Positions 20,897 to 32,620 of a stretch of DNA of 64,000 nucleotides are shown piece by piece (within the stretch, counting starts at the first letter, position 1; each line of letters begins with the position of its first letter). A program made the translations under genes and the position numbers. Source of the stretch: Branchiostoma belcheri (Eukaryota; Chordata; Leptocardii; Amphioxiformes; Branchiostomatidae); contig NW_017803860.1 of assembly GCF_001625305.1 (NCBI RefSeq), positions 4,243 to 68,242 of the forward strand, in the 5' to 3' direction. The notes beneath the pieces are model-generated. The model searched no databases. It was not told where the DNA came from and saw nothing but the letters and a program-made list of their open reading frames with translations.

Positions 20897-21299
20897 CAGA
20901 TGAGAACTTGAAAGACAGGCTTGAACTGTATGAATATATATGATATCCCAGAAAGCCTCCAAATGTCTGTTTAAACAAACAGGTTTGAGCCAACTCGGGC
21001 ATTGTGCTGAGAGCAGTTCTTGTCCTGTGTGATCTCAGTTGATCCATCCAACAGTCGGCGGAACAGTCGGCAAACTTGACAGACCTGCATTTACAGGGCT
21101 TACATGTCTGTCCTCCTGTGAGATTACAGGTGATAACAATTGACATTCTGCACACATCACAAACACAAACATCAGCAGTAAAAAAAAATCAGATATCATG
21201 GAAAAATATAAACAATTTGACATTTATACATAGCCAAGCAATCCATTATCATGGATCTCATTGTGCATTTCCAGCTTAACCATAACCTTTGATACAGTG
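20897..21299. other. Unassigned non-coding DNA
   Basis: Nothing recognisable beyond short direct repeats (acagtcggcggaacagtcggc near 21050). Confidence 0.5.
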
Positions 21300-21420
21300 T
21301 ACAAGAAAGCACTAGGGATCCCAGTGACCTTGTGTACAGGACAGCAGTGACTTTGAAACAGGACAGCAGTGACCTTGAAACAGGACAGCAGTGACCAGTG
21401 ACCTTGTGTACAGGACAGTT
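21300..21420. repeat. ~22-bp tandem repeat
   Basis: Units around aggacagcagtgaccttgaa are repeated about four times, with a gtgtac variant at each end. Confidence 0.85.
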
Positions 21421-21520
21421 ATTCCATAGTGAGCTTGTGTCTAACTTCTCCACTTGACAGACAGACCAGTAATGATCAGGGAGGCGTGAAGATGATTCCT
21501 GCAGGAGGATTTCCTGCCTT

Positions 21521-21660
21521 TCAGGGTCATGGGGCAGAGGTCAGGGTCGTGGGGCAAAGGTCAGGGTCGTGGGGCAGAGGTCAGGGTCGTGGGGCAGAGG
21601 TCAGGGTTGTGGGGCAGAGGTCAGGGTCATGGGGCAGAGGTCAGGGTCAGGTTGCACTAG
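21521..21660. repeat. 20-bp minisatellite, seven units
   Basis: tcagggtcgtggggcagagg in register every 20 bp; G-rich on this strand. Confidence 0.95.
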
Positions 21661-22353
21661 GAGGGAGGGGAGAACACTTCTCTTTCCTCTGCTGGGAAAC
21701 AAGCTTTAGACACGGTGCGGAAAGGGAACTATAAAACCCTGTCCTTGTACACTAACCACCACTGCCAGGGTAGTCAACAACTCTCTTCTCTTCCCCCCAG
21801 CTCTGACTCTTGACAAATCCAGCGCTGAAAAGGAGACTGCTAAATGACATGTACGGTGATGTACCTGTAGACATGCACATCAGCACAGCTAAGCTGCCAA
21901 ACCACCACAATAGCAGCTCATCACTGAAGCAATCAGAACTCACCACCCATTTCTGCACACAGTAAAGCTGTCGCTATGCAGTGTAGGTACAACATTCATG
22001 TCCCCACCGTTAAACACAATAAACCTGTCATGTAGGCCACGCTGTGTATACTAAGCTGTTGTGTAGGCGATGCTGTGTATATAACATGTTCCCACCTCTG
22101 AACCCTTCCTTGCCACAGCAGCCAGCCTGGTTACTTAGGGTAGACCTGAGTAAAGGCAGAGCTGATTTCATTCCTCCAGATGTACTACTTTATTTCCACA
22201 TTATGGCAGAGCAGAATAATGTTACCCGAAACCTGCCCTGAACTCTGGGCTTGCCTGCACCCAAGTAATCTAATGTTCCACATTTCTGCAACCTTAGAAG
22301 TAAGTCAACCACACTCACTAATAACCCTGTAACTCCAACCACACTCACTAATA
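21661..22353. other. Unassigned non-coding DNA
   Basis: No gene recognised. Short repeats only (gtgtaggcgatgctgtgtat-like near 22035-22080). Confidence 0.5.
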
Positions 22354-22732
22354 CAGGGCTCGAAACTAAAGGTGGTCCGATGGCCACTGACCAATAAATA
22401 CTACACTGGGACAAATAAAAAGGCACTTTGGGACATTTTGGGGACAATTAAAAACTAATCAACAATCGAAATGTCAGCTGTCTTTTTGTCTATCAGGCAC
22501 ACGCCCCAGCTTTTGGATCCAGAAATGTCCCCTGAATTTCCTGTCTACTCTGCAATTATATAGTGCACCTGGGAGTCAGAATGTAAGCAAAATAAAGTTG
22601 ACTTCAAGTTAAAGTCATACAATACTTTACAAAAACAGGTTGGGACAGTTCATCCTCACTTCAGGACAAATGAGAAATTAAGTTTTGGGACAGTGCTGGG
22701 ACAATATGAAGTAAAGTTGATTTCGAGGCCTG
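22354..22732. mobile_element. GGGCTCGAAA-terminated MITE
   Basis: The left end CAGGGCTCGAAACT and the right end GATTTCGAGGCCTG are inverted repeats, flanked by TAATA on both sides. Interior phrases of the type ggtggtccgatggccactg and gggacaatt are non-coding. Related ends are at 14869, 55630-55961 and 56436-56522. The superfamily is not decided by the 5-bp flank. Confidence 0.65.
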
Positions 22733-23360
22733 TAATATTCCTGTAGCTCCAGGCAGCACAATTCAGCAGAAGCGTGACCCCAGGCCTAACCATATTTCCA
22801 TTTTCTCATGCATGCGAGTTTCATAATTGCCGCAGATCAAATTTTCACAAACTGGCCTCCTGGCCTCCCATGTTTTACCTATCAGGGTTTTGGGCAGCAG
22901 CCAAGAATTGCCAGTCAGTGATGTTGCAACAAAATGCATAAAATGTTGCCAAAGCCCAGGAGAAGTGCCACAAACCTGCTGAAGTGGTTTGGGACTTTGC
23001 CAGATGTGCGGAAATTATCCAAGGTCACAGTTTTGCAGAACAGGTCTGCATATAGAGTTTTCAATGTGCTACACACGGGAGAAATGCTGAATAAAAGCGG
23101 GACTAAAGCATCACAGCTTTTGTCTATTCAGTTACAATGTACAGTTCAGTAGCAGTGGAACTACTAGTCACATCAGTGGCTATAAAAACTAGTGTTACAG
23201 TAACTGTTTACACAGACTGGAGACTAGGAGGGAGGAGCAAGTTCTTCCTTCTGCCTGTTATCTAGTACAGTAGCAGGGCAGTGAGGAAAACCCACATCAG
23301 TGGCTGTAAGTATGTTACTGTTTACACAGGCTGAAAGTCTGGAGGGAGGGGTGTGTTGTC
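22733..23360. other. Unassigned non-coding DNA
   Basis: No gene. Two diverged copies of a block with cagtggctataaaaactagtg / cagtggctgtaagtatgtta, followed by actgtttacacag, occur near 23174 and 23300, outliers of the array that follows. Confidence 0.5.
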
Positions 23361-23575
23361 CCTTCCCCCAGTTACCCAGTACAGTAGCAGTGGGGTGGGG
23401 CATGTTGTCCCAGTTACCCAGTACAGTAGCAGTGGGGAGGGGCATGTTGTCCCAGTTACCCAGTACAGTAGCAGGGGGAGGGGCATGTTGTCCCAGTTAC
23501 CCAGTACAGTAGCAGTGGGGAGGGGCATGTTGTCCCAGTTACCCAGTACAGTAGCAGTGGGGTGGCTGTAAGTGT
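23361..23575. repeat. 42-bp minisatellite, five units
   Basis: Units of cagttacccagtacagtagc + agtggggaggggcatgttgtcc. Unit length is a multiple of three, so four frames stay open; not coding. Confidence 0.93.
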
Positions 23576-24765
23576 GTTATTGTTTACACAGGCATTAGGG
23601 GCAGGCTGTAGGGTCCATGTGGAGGGCATGTGGGGGGGGGGCAGATGGGGTGGGCTGGTCCATGTGGAGGGCATGTGGGGTGGGGGGTGGATGTAATGAT
23701 GCAGCAAGTAGGGAGGAGAAGGGGAGGGAAAGTTTCATATGGGGGGGGGGATTAGAGGGAAGAAGGTAAATCTCTCCAAAACATTACAGCAGTTTTCTAT
23801 AATTATGTGCTATTGAGTGAGTGTGCACTGAAATGTAAAATGCTACTCTGTGAGTCTTTGTGAGAAGACTGGAAAGAACCAAAGAGGAAGAAGGGGGGAG
23901 GGGAAGTCATCATAGGTCATTAGGAAGGGATAATATTTCCTTTATTGGGTGATAACGTGAGCTGGGTCTATTTGAACACACTGACTAGCAGAAGAAGGGG
24001 AGGGGGATGCAAGTCATTAGAAAGTGATTCAAGTCGTTAGGAAGAGATTCAAGTCAGTGATTTTGAGCCTTTAGTGATTTAGTAATGAACTTGTTGATTG
24101 GTTGATTGGATAATCTTGGTCATGATTAATTTGGGCACGAGCAATTCCCAAAATGTAATTAACCAAAGTGAGATGAGTCAAAGATCTCCACAAATAAACA
24201 TGTAAGACAGAAATAAGGGTACCTTCTTCAAACGACATAACCTTGAATGTTAAGTAAAGATTTTCTTCACACCTGACTGTTCTGCTGTCTTCTAGCTATA
24301 ATTTCACCAGTCCTGAAGCGGAACTTTCCGACAACCATCACATAATGGAACGCACTCCCCAAACACCTTGTAACACAACAATCTGCTGACACATACAAGA
24401 CGGGGTTGGCCGTGCACATGGGCCACCCGGCTCACAGATTGCTAGTTACGGCCATGCACCAAACGCACAAATTTATGTACAGTACTGTTCTGTTTTGTTT
24501 TATGCACATTTTTATTCGCTGCACCGCACCAGTGGCACTAGCCATGCACACTGGGCGGGATGCCCTAGCCAGGGCTCTGCCCAGTATTGTATAGAATAGA
24601 ACGCAGGAAGTAACTTGTTACGGCCCAGGCTGAGGCAAAATTGACCCAGACAACTGCTGGCTGCTCATTAAGGGCAATTGTCTTGAAAATGGAGGCATTT
24701 CCCCAGGGCAGAGATAGCTTCCCCAGGGCAGAGATAGTACATGTGGCAGCAAACCAACTGATAAT
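23576..24765. other. G-rich low-complexity and unassigned DNA
   Basis: Contains runs of 9-10 G near 23631 and 23742 and a duplicated ggtccatgtggagggcatgt block (23610, 23658). No gene recognised. Confidence 0.5.
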
Positions 24766-24930
24766 TACTGGATAAGCCTTGGGTGTCAGGGGCCAGGAGA
24801 GGGTCGGCAGACTTCGCCTCCTTACCCATAATGCTCTGCAGCAAACGTGGGATTATTACTGGATAAGCCTTGGGTGTCAGGGGCCAGGACAGGGTCGGCA
24901 GACTTCGCCTCCTTACCCATAATGCTTTTC
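24766..24930. repeat. Two-copy ~90-bp tandem duplication
   Basis: actggataagccttgggtgt ... ggtcggcagacttcgcctcc ... ttacccataatgct occurs twice (near 24767 and 24857) with almost no divergence. Confidence 0.9.
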
Positions 24931-25912
24931 AATCCTCCTAGTTCCCCAGGCAAAAAGAGCATCACCATGAATGTACTGTGCTGTATACTGTACATCCTTA
25001 TACCTTACCTTAGGTCCTCCTGTGCCTAAGTACATCATACTGCTGCACATCATACATGTAGAAACACATTGACAGACAGAGTCACAGACAAGCAGTGAGT
25101 AACCAACTTTATAATCAAGATAAATCATTGTTTTGACGAGTACATTTCTGATGTTATTAGGTTCTAGTTAAGCATTTTACTTGCTTTAAGTTTTCCTAAG
25201 AGCCTTCTAGTTCTACACAGGATCAGCCTGTTCCCTGCAACAGGCAGTACGAATGAAGAATGCTACATGGAAAATGCTACATGAAGAAAGCTACATGAAA
25301 GATGCTACACTAGCCAAAGCCAGTGCACTTGTGTATGTGCAACAGCGACACACTTCCATGCTGCAACGGTCCCTCCAAATTTCCCCGATACGATGAAATT
25401 ACCAGTAATTCCGGCTTGACCCGACTCGAAGAGAACATCGCGTTTTGGCGCGTTCTGTCGATATGACAACTCGTTATTTCTCTATCAACATTGATTCACA
25501 TCCTGCCTGTTACTTCTGCAATAACCATTAGCTGGGGGGGGGGTGCAGGTTACATGGGGGGGGAGGCTTATATCAGCAGTAACCATGGGGGGGGGGGCAG
25601 CTTATCCTCGGAAGACAGGGAACAACAGACGATAAACCGGACAGAGAGTGAGTGTGTGTGTAACCATGGGGGGGGGTAGGTGGTCATCTAATATCAGTGC
25701 ATGTGTGGTGCAAGTGTAGTGCTTGTATGAGTGCCCATATCAGAGAGTGTACTGTAATGCTTAGGCAACATTTAGGGTGGGAATGTACATGTACATGAAG
25801 GTACCGATAAGTCGAAGGCTAGGCTGATGTGTAGTCTGGCCTCTTCTACTACGTACAATATGGCTAACTTACTAATGCTTGATTAAAATCTTCCTGCCCA
25901 CACTGAAGCTGA
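24931..25912. other. Unassigned DNA with poly-G runs
   Basis: Three ~60-bp-spaced segments with aaccatgggggggg near 25525-25675 form an imperfect G-run repeat. No gene recognised. Confidence 0.5.
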
Positions 25913-26105
25913 GCATTTCCAGCCCAGATTGGGAGGACCCTGCCGTATTTCCAGCCCAGTTTGGGAGGACCCTTCCTTATTTCCAGCCCAGTGTGGGAGG
26001 ACCCTGCCGTATTTCCAGCCCAGATTGGGAGGACCCTGCCGTATTTCCATCCCAGTGTGGGAGGACCCTGCCGTATTTCCAGCCCAGATTGGGAGGACCC
26101 TGCCG
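25913..26105. repeat. 32-bp minisatellite, six units
   Basis: Units of cagcccagattgggaggacc + ctgccgtatttc with minor variation. Confidence 0.95.
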
Positions 26106-27169
26106 TTCACCAGTCATTAATTCTCCACCATCAGTTCTGTAGCAGCACCACTGAAAGCCGATCGATGCCCAGAAATGATACTAGCAGGTCATAATGGGGT
26201 GCAGGGCATGATATTGGTTTCTGCTGGCTTTTATTAGCTTTCTAAACATGCTTTATGGCATGATGTGTGCGTGGGCACCTCGCAGGCCAGCCTACCGCCG
26301 GGCAATTATCAGGGAAGTCACAGGAAATGGCAAAATGATTCTTACACCAGCAACAGTTACTGGAATATTTTATTTGACATGGTCAGCAATACCTTGCTGA
26401 AAAAAGACGGTGTAAGATTTCTTCTGATCTTCCTTAGATAATAACAACACCAATAAGATCATTACAAAGCATCTTAACATCCATGCAAAACTGTAGCTCC
26501 TATCAGGAAAGTTCTTTGTCCGTCAGCACCAGGGAAAATCCTGCCTGATCTCAGCACAAATTACATCCTGTCAGCCCCCCCTCAAGGTCACATCAACCCC
26601 CGCTCAAGGTCACATCAATCCAACATCCTCACCAAAAGCTTTATCGAACATCGTCTTCCCAAAATGGCCATTTTTCTCCGGGAAGAAATCTTCAAGACTC
26701 CGGAGCTGTGAAGTCACAGTAAAGTGTTCTATTGGAGAAACATTTTTCTCTCCTTGCTGGTCCAGATAATGTCAGAATGGGCCTTCATCAGTCAACTTCA
26801 TTCAGCATCAAAGTCTGGGGATGGGCAGTGCAGGTACATGTATGTTTGTGTAAGGTCCCAGCTCTAACCTGTATATATACATGACGTTGTACAACATATA
26901 TGATAGAAACTGTCTCCTACAATACACACTCCCATCATGATCATCTCACAATATCACATGAGCTGGCCATAATATATGACCTGATGTTTTAAAAGTGCTG
27001 TACTTGTAAGAATGATGCTTTAAAAGTGCCATGGTTGTTGTAAGAAGGAGAGCAGATCATGTAGCACTGGAGCCAGAGGATTTCCCACAGGTCATCACCT
27101 GTCTAGACCCACAGGTATTGTTCACAGACAATGGGCTTCACCTGGTGGAAAAGACAACACCTGGAATTA
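26106..27169. other. Unassigned non-coding DNA
   Basis: No gene or repeat family recognised apart from two short copies of ctcaaggtcacatcaa near 26582 and 26604. Confidence 0.5.
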
Positions 27170-27350
27170 GGCCTAGGAAAAAAACGTTCTGTTTCCTGTT
27201 TTCCCGACTGACCCTAGAAAAAACTGCTGACCCTAGCCTTTCTTCTGTGGACCCCTGCAAGGGACATAAATTTTTTTAGCTGATCGACCTCAGAGATCAC
27301 AAAATTTTTTCAGGACTGAAATAGGAAACACACCATTTTTTTCCTAGGTC
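27170..27350. mobile_element. CCTAGG-ended MITE, TTA target duplication
   Basis: GGCCTAGGAAAAAAA at the left end and TTTTTTTCCTAGGTC at the right end, flanked by TTA on both sides (27167-27169, 27351-27353). The interior tttcctgttttcccgactga and accctagaaaaaactgc is shared with copies at 43610 and 61011. The three-base target duplication suggests PIF/Harbinger affinity. Confidence 0.75.
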
Positions 27351-28618
27351 TTACCTTGTGGAAAAGACGACACCTAGAAAGGCCCAGATTTAGGGGAAAC
27401 CTTGCGGAGCTACAGACAGGAAACAGAACGCGAGTCTCAAATCCACAACCATCCGCGGCATGTCTGGCAGCCAGGCACAGACCTTTGTCAGCTATCAAAG
27501 GGTGAAATTCAATTTCTCCTGCTGCCCAACTGTGCTGACCGCAACACGACTACTGGGGATCAACAATACAGACCCTGAACAGGACTTACACTTGACTACT
27601 GGGGATCAAAACAACAGGACTACACAGGAACAGAACAACGTTGTACAATACGGACCCTGTTCAGGACTACTGGGGAACAGTACAGTGACATATCATGATC
27701 CTGAGAACAGGACTAGTGCTACCCGAACTCTACAGATGGCAACAAGTCTGTCCACGGGAACCATAAACATGACTACTGAGTTACTACATGCACTCAGAGA
27801 ACAGTACTGGACCTTACCTGAGCTGTACAGAAGGGCAGGTGAACATACCTGTCCTCAGCAACTCCTAAACTAAGGCTAAAGGACAGCACTACTGTGTAAC
27901 AACATGTATCCGAGAACACTCGGCTTACCTGAGCTGCACAGCAGGCCAGGCTGGACTCCTAAATACTACTGTGCATGTGGGGCAACACTGGTAACAACAG
28001 GACTGAAACTTACCCAATCTGTGTACAGAAGGCATCCACAGGAACTGCATAAGTGTGTACCTGACTTCTGTGGGACAACATATATGTGTGTATAGAACAG
28101 AAACTGTACCTGACTTCTGTGGGACAACATACATGTATATGTGTGTGTAGCACAGGAACTGTACATGACTTCTAAGGGACAGACAACATATATGTGTGTA
28201 TAGAACAGGACTAAAACTTACTGCCGTACAGAAGGCCACTCATCCACAGAAGCAGGACCTCCTACTGAACGTGACTAGTCCTGTGGGAAAACTTATACGC
28301 AGAAAACAGGACTGAAACTTAGTTATAGCTTACCAGATCTGTACTGTGTACAGGCCAGGCATCCAGATGAACAGGAACTCCTACTGTAATGGGGAAGTGT
28401 AGCTCTGGCACATAATGGGTTGCTGTGTGGCTGCCGACCTGTGATACTCGACACCGCGCCCCCAGCCCTGACCCCCCCTCCCCTGGCAGTGGTTCGGCCC
28501 GCTCTACCCCAGAGAACTTCTGTCAGCAGCTACAAGTGAGGCATGCTAATTGGGAGCTGACAGGCTGGGAGGGTAGTCTTACATTACATGCCGGGCTTGC
28601 AAAGCATGTTGGCAGGGC
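27351..28618. repeat. Degenerate repetitive block, no gene
   Basis: Phrases such as acaggactactggggaaca (27600-27680) and a ~66-bp unit tgtacctgacttctgtggga / caacatatatgtgtgtatag (28057-28210, three copies) recur. A 137-codon frame at 27460-27873 crosses this region; its composition follows the repeats and it matches no family I know. Confidence 0.6.
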
Positions 28619-29070
28619 ATACTCATGATAGAGGGCCTGCAAGGGGGGGTAGTGATTACGAATTACGCAAAATTTTCTCCGCCTATTACGAATTACGTTA
28701 AAGTCTCAGAGCTGATTACGGCTTTACGATTTGCGGCTAATGTCCAATTACGAATTACGTTGATTTTTGCGGAGGCTGCCTACGAATTACGAAGTCTAAA
28801 ACGGCCTGATTACGCCTTACGAAAAAGGGCTTGCAGGCCCTCATGATACTGCGCCTGCATAACCCTGTATTTTCACACTGGATGTTTGGTCAACGTTGCA
28901 TCAGAATTTTACCTGTTGCTGAGGATATTTTTCTGACACAACATTTGGAAACTACAGATGGGATGTTAACCTTATATGCACGACCTTATATGAGACGTTC
29001 TGCTAAAGTGCTATGTACAATACATTACGGGTTTTGCGCAGGTGCAGTACGTTCAGCCGACGTGCTGGCT
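28606..29070. mobile_element. GGCAGAACGTACTGCGCC-family copy interrupted by another MITE
   Basis: gttggcagggcatac (28608) and ctgcgcctgcataacc (28849) are the two halves of the start seen intact at 16948, separated by the element 28624-28845. The interior gaaactacagatgggatgtt and aaccttatatgcacgacctt continues to ~29070, where gcaggtgcagtacgttcagc mirrors 44908-44930. Confidence 0.6.
28624..28845. mobile_element. Nested MITE with AATTACG repeats inside
   Basis: A 222-bp insertion with ends catga(taga)gggcctgcaag and cttgcaggccctcatg, flanked by ATACT on both sides (28619-28623, 28846-28850). An alternative reading is an 8-bp TCATGATA duplication (28623-28630, 28841-28848). The interior is built of about six irregular repeats of (g)attacgaattacg. 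Removing it with one ATACT restores the host element start ggcatactgcgcc. Confidence 0.7.
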
Positions 29071-30057
29071 TGAAAGGACTAGTCTTACAACCTGGGCTTG
29101 CATGCAGAACAGAATCAAACCTGGCACCTTTCCATACCTCATCATGTCTCTCTGCTGCCCACCAGAATGTGGCAGACAACAGGGTCCCAAGCGTGCATAT
29201 TCACCCCTCCAGAACGATCCATTGTTGGAAACGGGTGGGAACAGGCCTTTCTGCACACAAAAGCTGTTAGACGACACCACACCCCCCTGTGGGCAGCCAC
29301 AGTGGAACAGTCCTGCCCTGCTGGCCTTTGGGACTCACTGTGTACAAAACAGCCCAGTGGGATGCCACAAGTGTCACTCTACACTCTCACACTCTGACAA
29401 TGCTCTACACTACAGAACTGTGCAGAACTGCCCAGTCTAATACCAAGTGTCAGGTCCTAACCTCACATTACAGCCAACTATTATCACAATGGACAACCTA
29501 CCATTACAGCCAATTCTGGGTCAGTTTCCATGTCAGGATCTACTATGTTCTAGCTACTTGCCTTCTGAAGCTAAGCTTGGTGTCAGGCCAGACAATATAG
29601 CATTCAGGAAGGAAGTTGTTGGAGAATTGGAATCATCATTTGCCTGTATTCGTAGGCATACAGTCTACACAGTGAGATCTATAATTATTCACGAACGAAT
29701 TCACGACCAGAACAGGTACAACAGAAATAAAGGCCTCTCTACAATTTGGGAAAGCAATTGGGAATCATGCAGTGAAAGATGTACATGTTTAGTGCCGAAC
29801 CCACCTGTTCATAAAACACCTGTGTAAGTCTACCTATACTCTGTGTAAGCAGACAGGCATAACTTACCTACATGTAACAGTCCCCCACTGCCAGCCCACG
29901 GATAGTAAAACAATGACCTGCAGATAATGTAAGGTTTTTCTGATGCTGCAGTGCAAGAAATACTGACTTGACTGTGGCTGTGGGGAAAAATGCAGATTAA
30001 CAAAGGCTGACCCAGTAAAGTTGCAGGACATGAATATTTCAGTACCAGCAGCTATCT
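29071..30057. other. Unassigned non-coding DNA
   Basis: Several overlapping frames of 75-130 codons between 29042 and 29827 look like chance openings. None has a recognisable motif or splice-compatible boundaries. Confidence 0.5.
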
Positions 30058-30369
30058 GAGATGTGGGCCTGCACCTGACCAGTTTAGTAGTGTACACACA
30101 GGTAAAAATGAGATGTGGGCCTGCACCTGACCAGGTCAGTAGTTTACACACAGGTAAAAATGAGATGTGGGCCTGCACCTGACCAGGTCAGTAGTTTACA
30201 CACAGGTAAAAATGAGATGTGGGCCTGCACCTGACCAGGTTAGTAGTTTACACACAGGTAAACATGAGATGTGGGCCTGCACCTGACCAGGTTAGTAGTT
30301 TACACACAGGTAAAAATGAGATGTGGGCCTGCACCTGACCAGGTTAGTAGTTTACACACAGGTAAACAT
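30058..30369. repeat. 52-bp minisatellite, six units
   Basis: Units of gagatgtgggcctgcacctg + accaggttagtagtttacacacaggtaaaaat in strict 52-bp register. The first unit is the most diverged. Confidence 0.95.
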
Positions 30370-32370
30370 TTGTATGGCTCATTCTCAAAGGATTCACATG
30401 GGAACAACCTTAAACTTTGTAAGTCTTATGTCAACAAACATCTGTCCTCACTGGCTGTACAGTAACCTAAAACATTAGAGTTAGCTCTCATGAGCCTTGT
30501 TTTGTAGTGAACTATTAAGCAAATAAAAAAAGTCTGTAGTCAGCAAAGGTAGTCTCACAAGGTACCTGTAAACTGACAATAATAACTGTCACACTGGAAG
30601 GTTTTTATTTTTCTCCATCTGTTTTGGATGAAGACACAGCCAAGGCTGCCAACTAGATGGAAGTTACTATTTCAGGCAAACCTTGAGGCTATACGAGATA
30701 GGAATTCATTAGAATAGACGGAAAATATGTATTAAACCTTAAGAAGTTTTATCCATACTTTATAAAGGCTCTTACAGGACACCACTGCATATCTGTTTAA
30801 CACCACAACTATAATGCATATAATTGTCTGTAATACTAATACACATGTCTGTAAAACAAATGTACACATGTCTGTAATAAAATACATGACATCCGGCTAA
30901 TGGAATGAAAACATAGATACCACAAGTCTCCAGTTCTAAGCAGACTAAATCCAAACAGGCTTTGGCAAATCTTGCCAAGTGCAAAGTACACAACTGTTGG
31001 CGGGCCTAAATTTCTGTCACACTCAACAACCTCTCACTGCTGTGTGAGAGGACAGGAAGTACGAAGGAAACACTGGACCAAGTTGGCAGACATACATGTA
31101 CTCTCTCAGACATACATGTACATGTACATGTACATACATGTACACTACAGGCTGGGCCGTGTTCACATGAAGGAAACACTGGACAGAGTCTTTGCTTTGC
31201 CTTCCAGAGTAATGCTAGACCTTAAAAACATTGATGGTTTTCAGAGTGTATGGGAGTTGGACACTACCAGACTGAGTGTATTATACCATAGTAGCCATAT
31301 GTATGGCCCAAGGGCTGTAGAACAAAAGACAGGCAATGCCCCTGTACATGAAAGGCGTGAGAAAGATGATTTATCAGACATTTGCACCATTTCTGGACTG
31401 TGTGTCAGTAACGACCCTGAGGCTCAAGCTACGAGCTGGACCATTGAACACAAACTGGCCATGCACAAACTAACAGTGCACTAGTCATGCACCGACAGTC
31501 GGACCATTAAAAATCAAACATTGAACAAACATTTGGACCTGACATATCAACACGCGCTCCACATCCCCACATTCCGCACCCCCTCTATGGAAACTTGGCA
31601 GGAATTTGCAGAATTCCTTCCCCTCGAAGCTGTAATTACAGTTCCCAGCTCAGTGGGAAGGGAGCCTTTCCAGCGTCGCCTTTCTTGTGGTCAGGCCGGC
31701 GTTACAATCCTGTTTTATCCCGGCCACAAATGGGGGAATTATACAGTGGTGTGTGAAAGGAGCTGAAGTTAATTATAGGTACGGGAACATGAGTGGGTTA
31801 TTATCTAACCCTGCAGGCAGACTCGGCACTTTAGCACAACAATGCACAAAAGATGCCCCATACAAACATTTACTTCAACATCCATTCAATTCCACAGCAT
31901 TATTTAGCACCAGATGTGCAGGCAAGCTGTCTCTCCTTCAAGCTGTCTTCAAAATCACTACAAGAAAACAAATGTTCCAAGAAATGTGAAGACGTTAGAA
32001 TAAGAAAACATATGTCTTCACCTTGGCCAAGTCTTTTTTATTAAGACTTGTTCCATGACCTTTTGTGTCTACGGAAGTTTCTGGATTTAAATGAAGACAG
32101 GTTCTTTCCGGCAAATCCGTGACAGATACAAACATGTTCACAAACAGAGGAGGAAACTGAATGATAAAAAGTACCTGAACTGCATTTGTCAACATCAGTT
32201 TTACGACTCTGGGAGCATCCATTTTCCCAGAACTGTTCTGCCCAGAGGAGAATTCAGAAACTCGTCCTGCATAGAAATGTCAGGGCTCAACATTTCCCTT
32301 TTTGCATTCCTGCACTGGAGCTGGTAACATGCAGAATCCCTTAACCCAGACCTCCAGGCGTTAGCATACA
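30370..32370. other. Unassigned non-coding DNA
   Basis: Contains acatgt/tacatg dinucleotide-like runs (31092-31142). The longest open frame (30972-31484) has no recognisable motif and overlaps these runs. No gene supported. Confidence 0.5.
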
Positions 32371-32620
32371 GCTCCAATCCTACCTGCACTAACCTGCATA
32401 TACCCAGTACATGCACCAGTGCAGATAGTACAGGTAGACACCAGAAATACCTGCACAGCTCCAGTTTTACCTGCACTAGCCTGCATATACAGGCAGTGCA
32501 GATAGTACAGGTAGACACCAGAAATACCTGCACAGCTCCAGTTTTACCTGCACTAACGTGAATATACAGGCATTAGAGTACAGCTCCAATTTTACCTGCA
32601 CTAACCTGGGTACGCAGGTG
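32371..32620. repeat. Irregular ~75-100-bp tandem repeat
   Basis: tacctgcactaacctgcata, cagatagtacaggtagacac and cagaaatacctgcacagctc alternate in about three imperfect units. Confidence 0.85.

Noticed and set aside
27460-27873. 137-codon frame with Thr/Asn-rich sequence
   Set aside because: No recognisable domain, no splice context, and it overlaps degenerate repeats; treated as chance.
30972-31484. 170-codon frame as a possible gene
   Set aside because: Contains an ACATGT microsatellite and shows no known motif or conserved composition.
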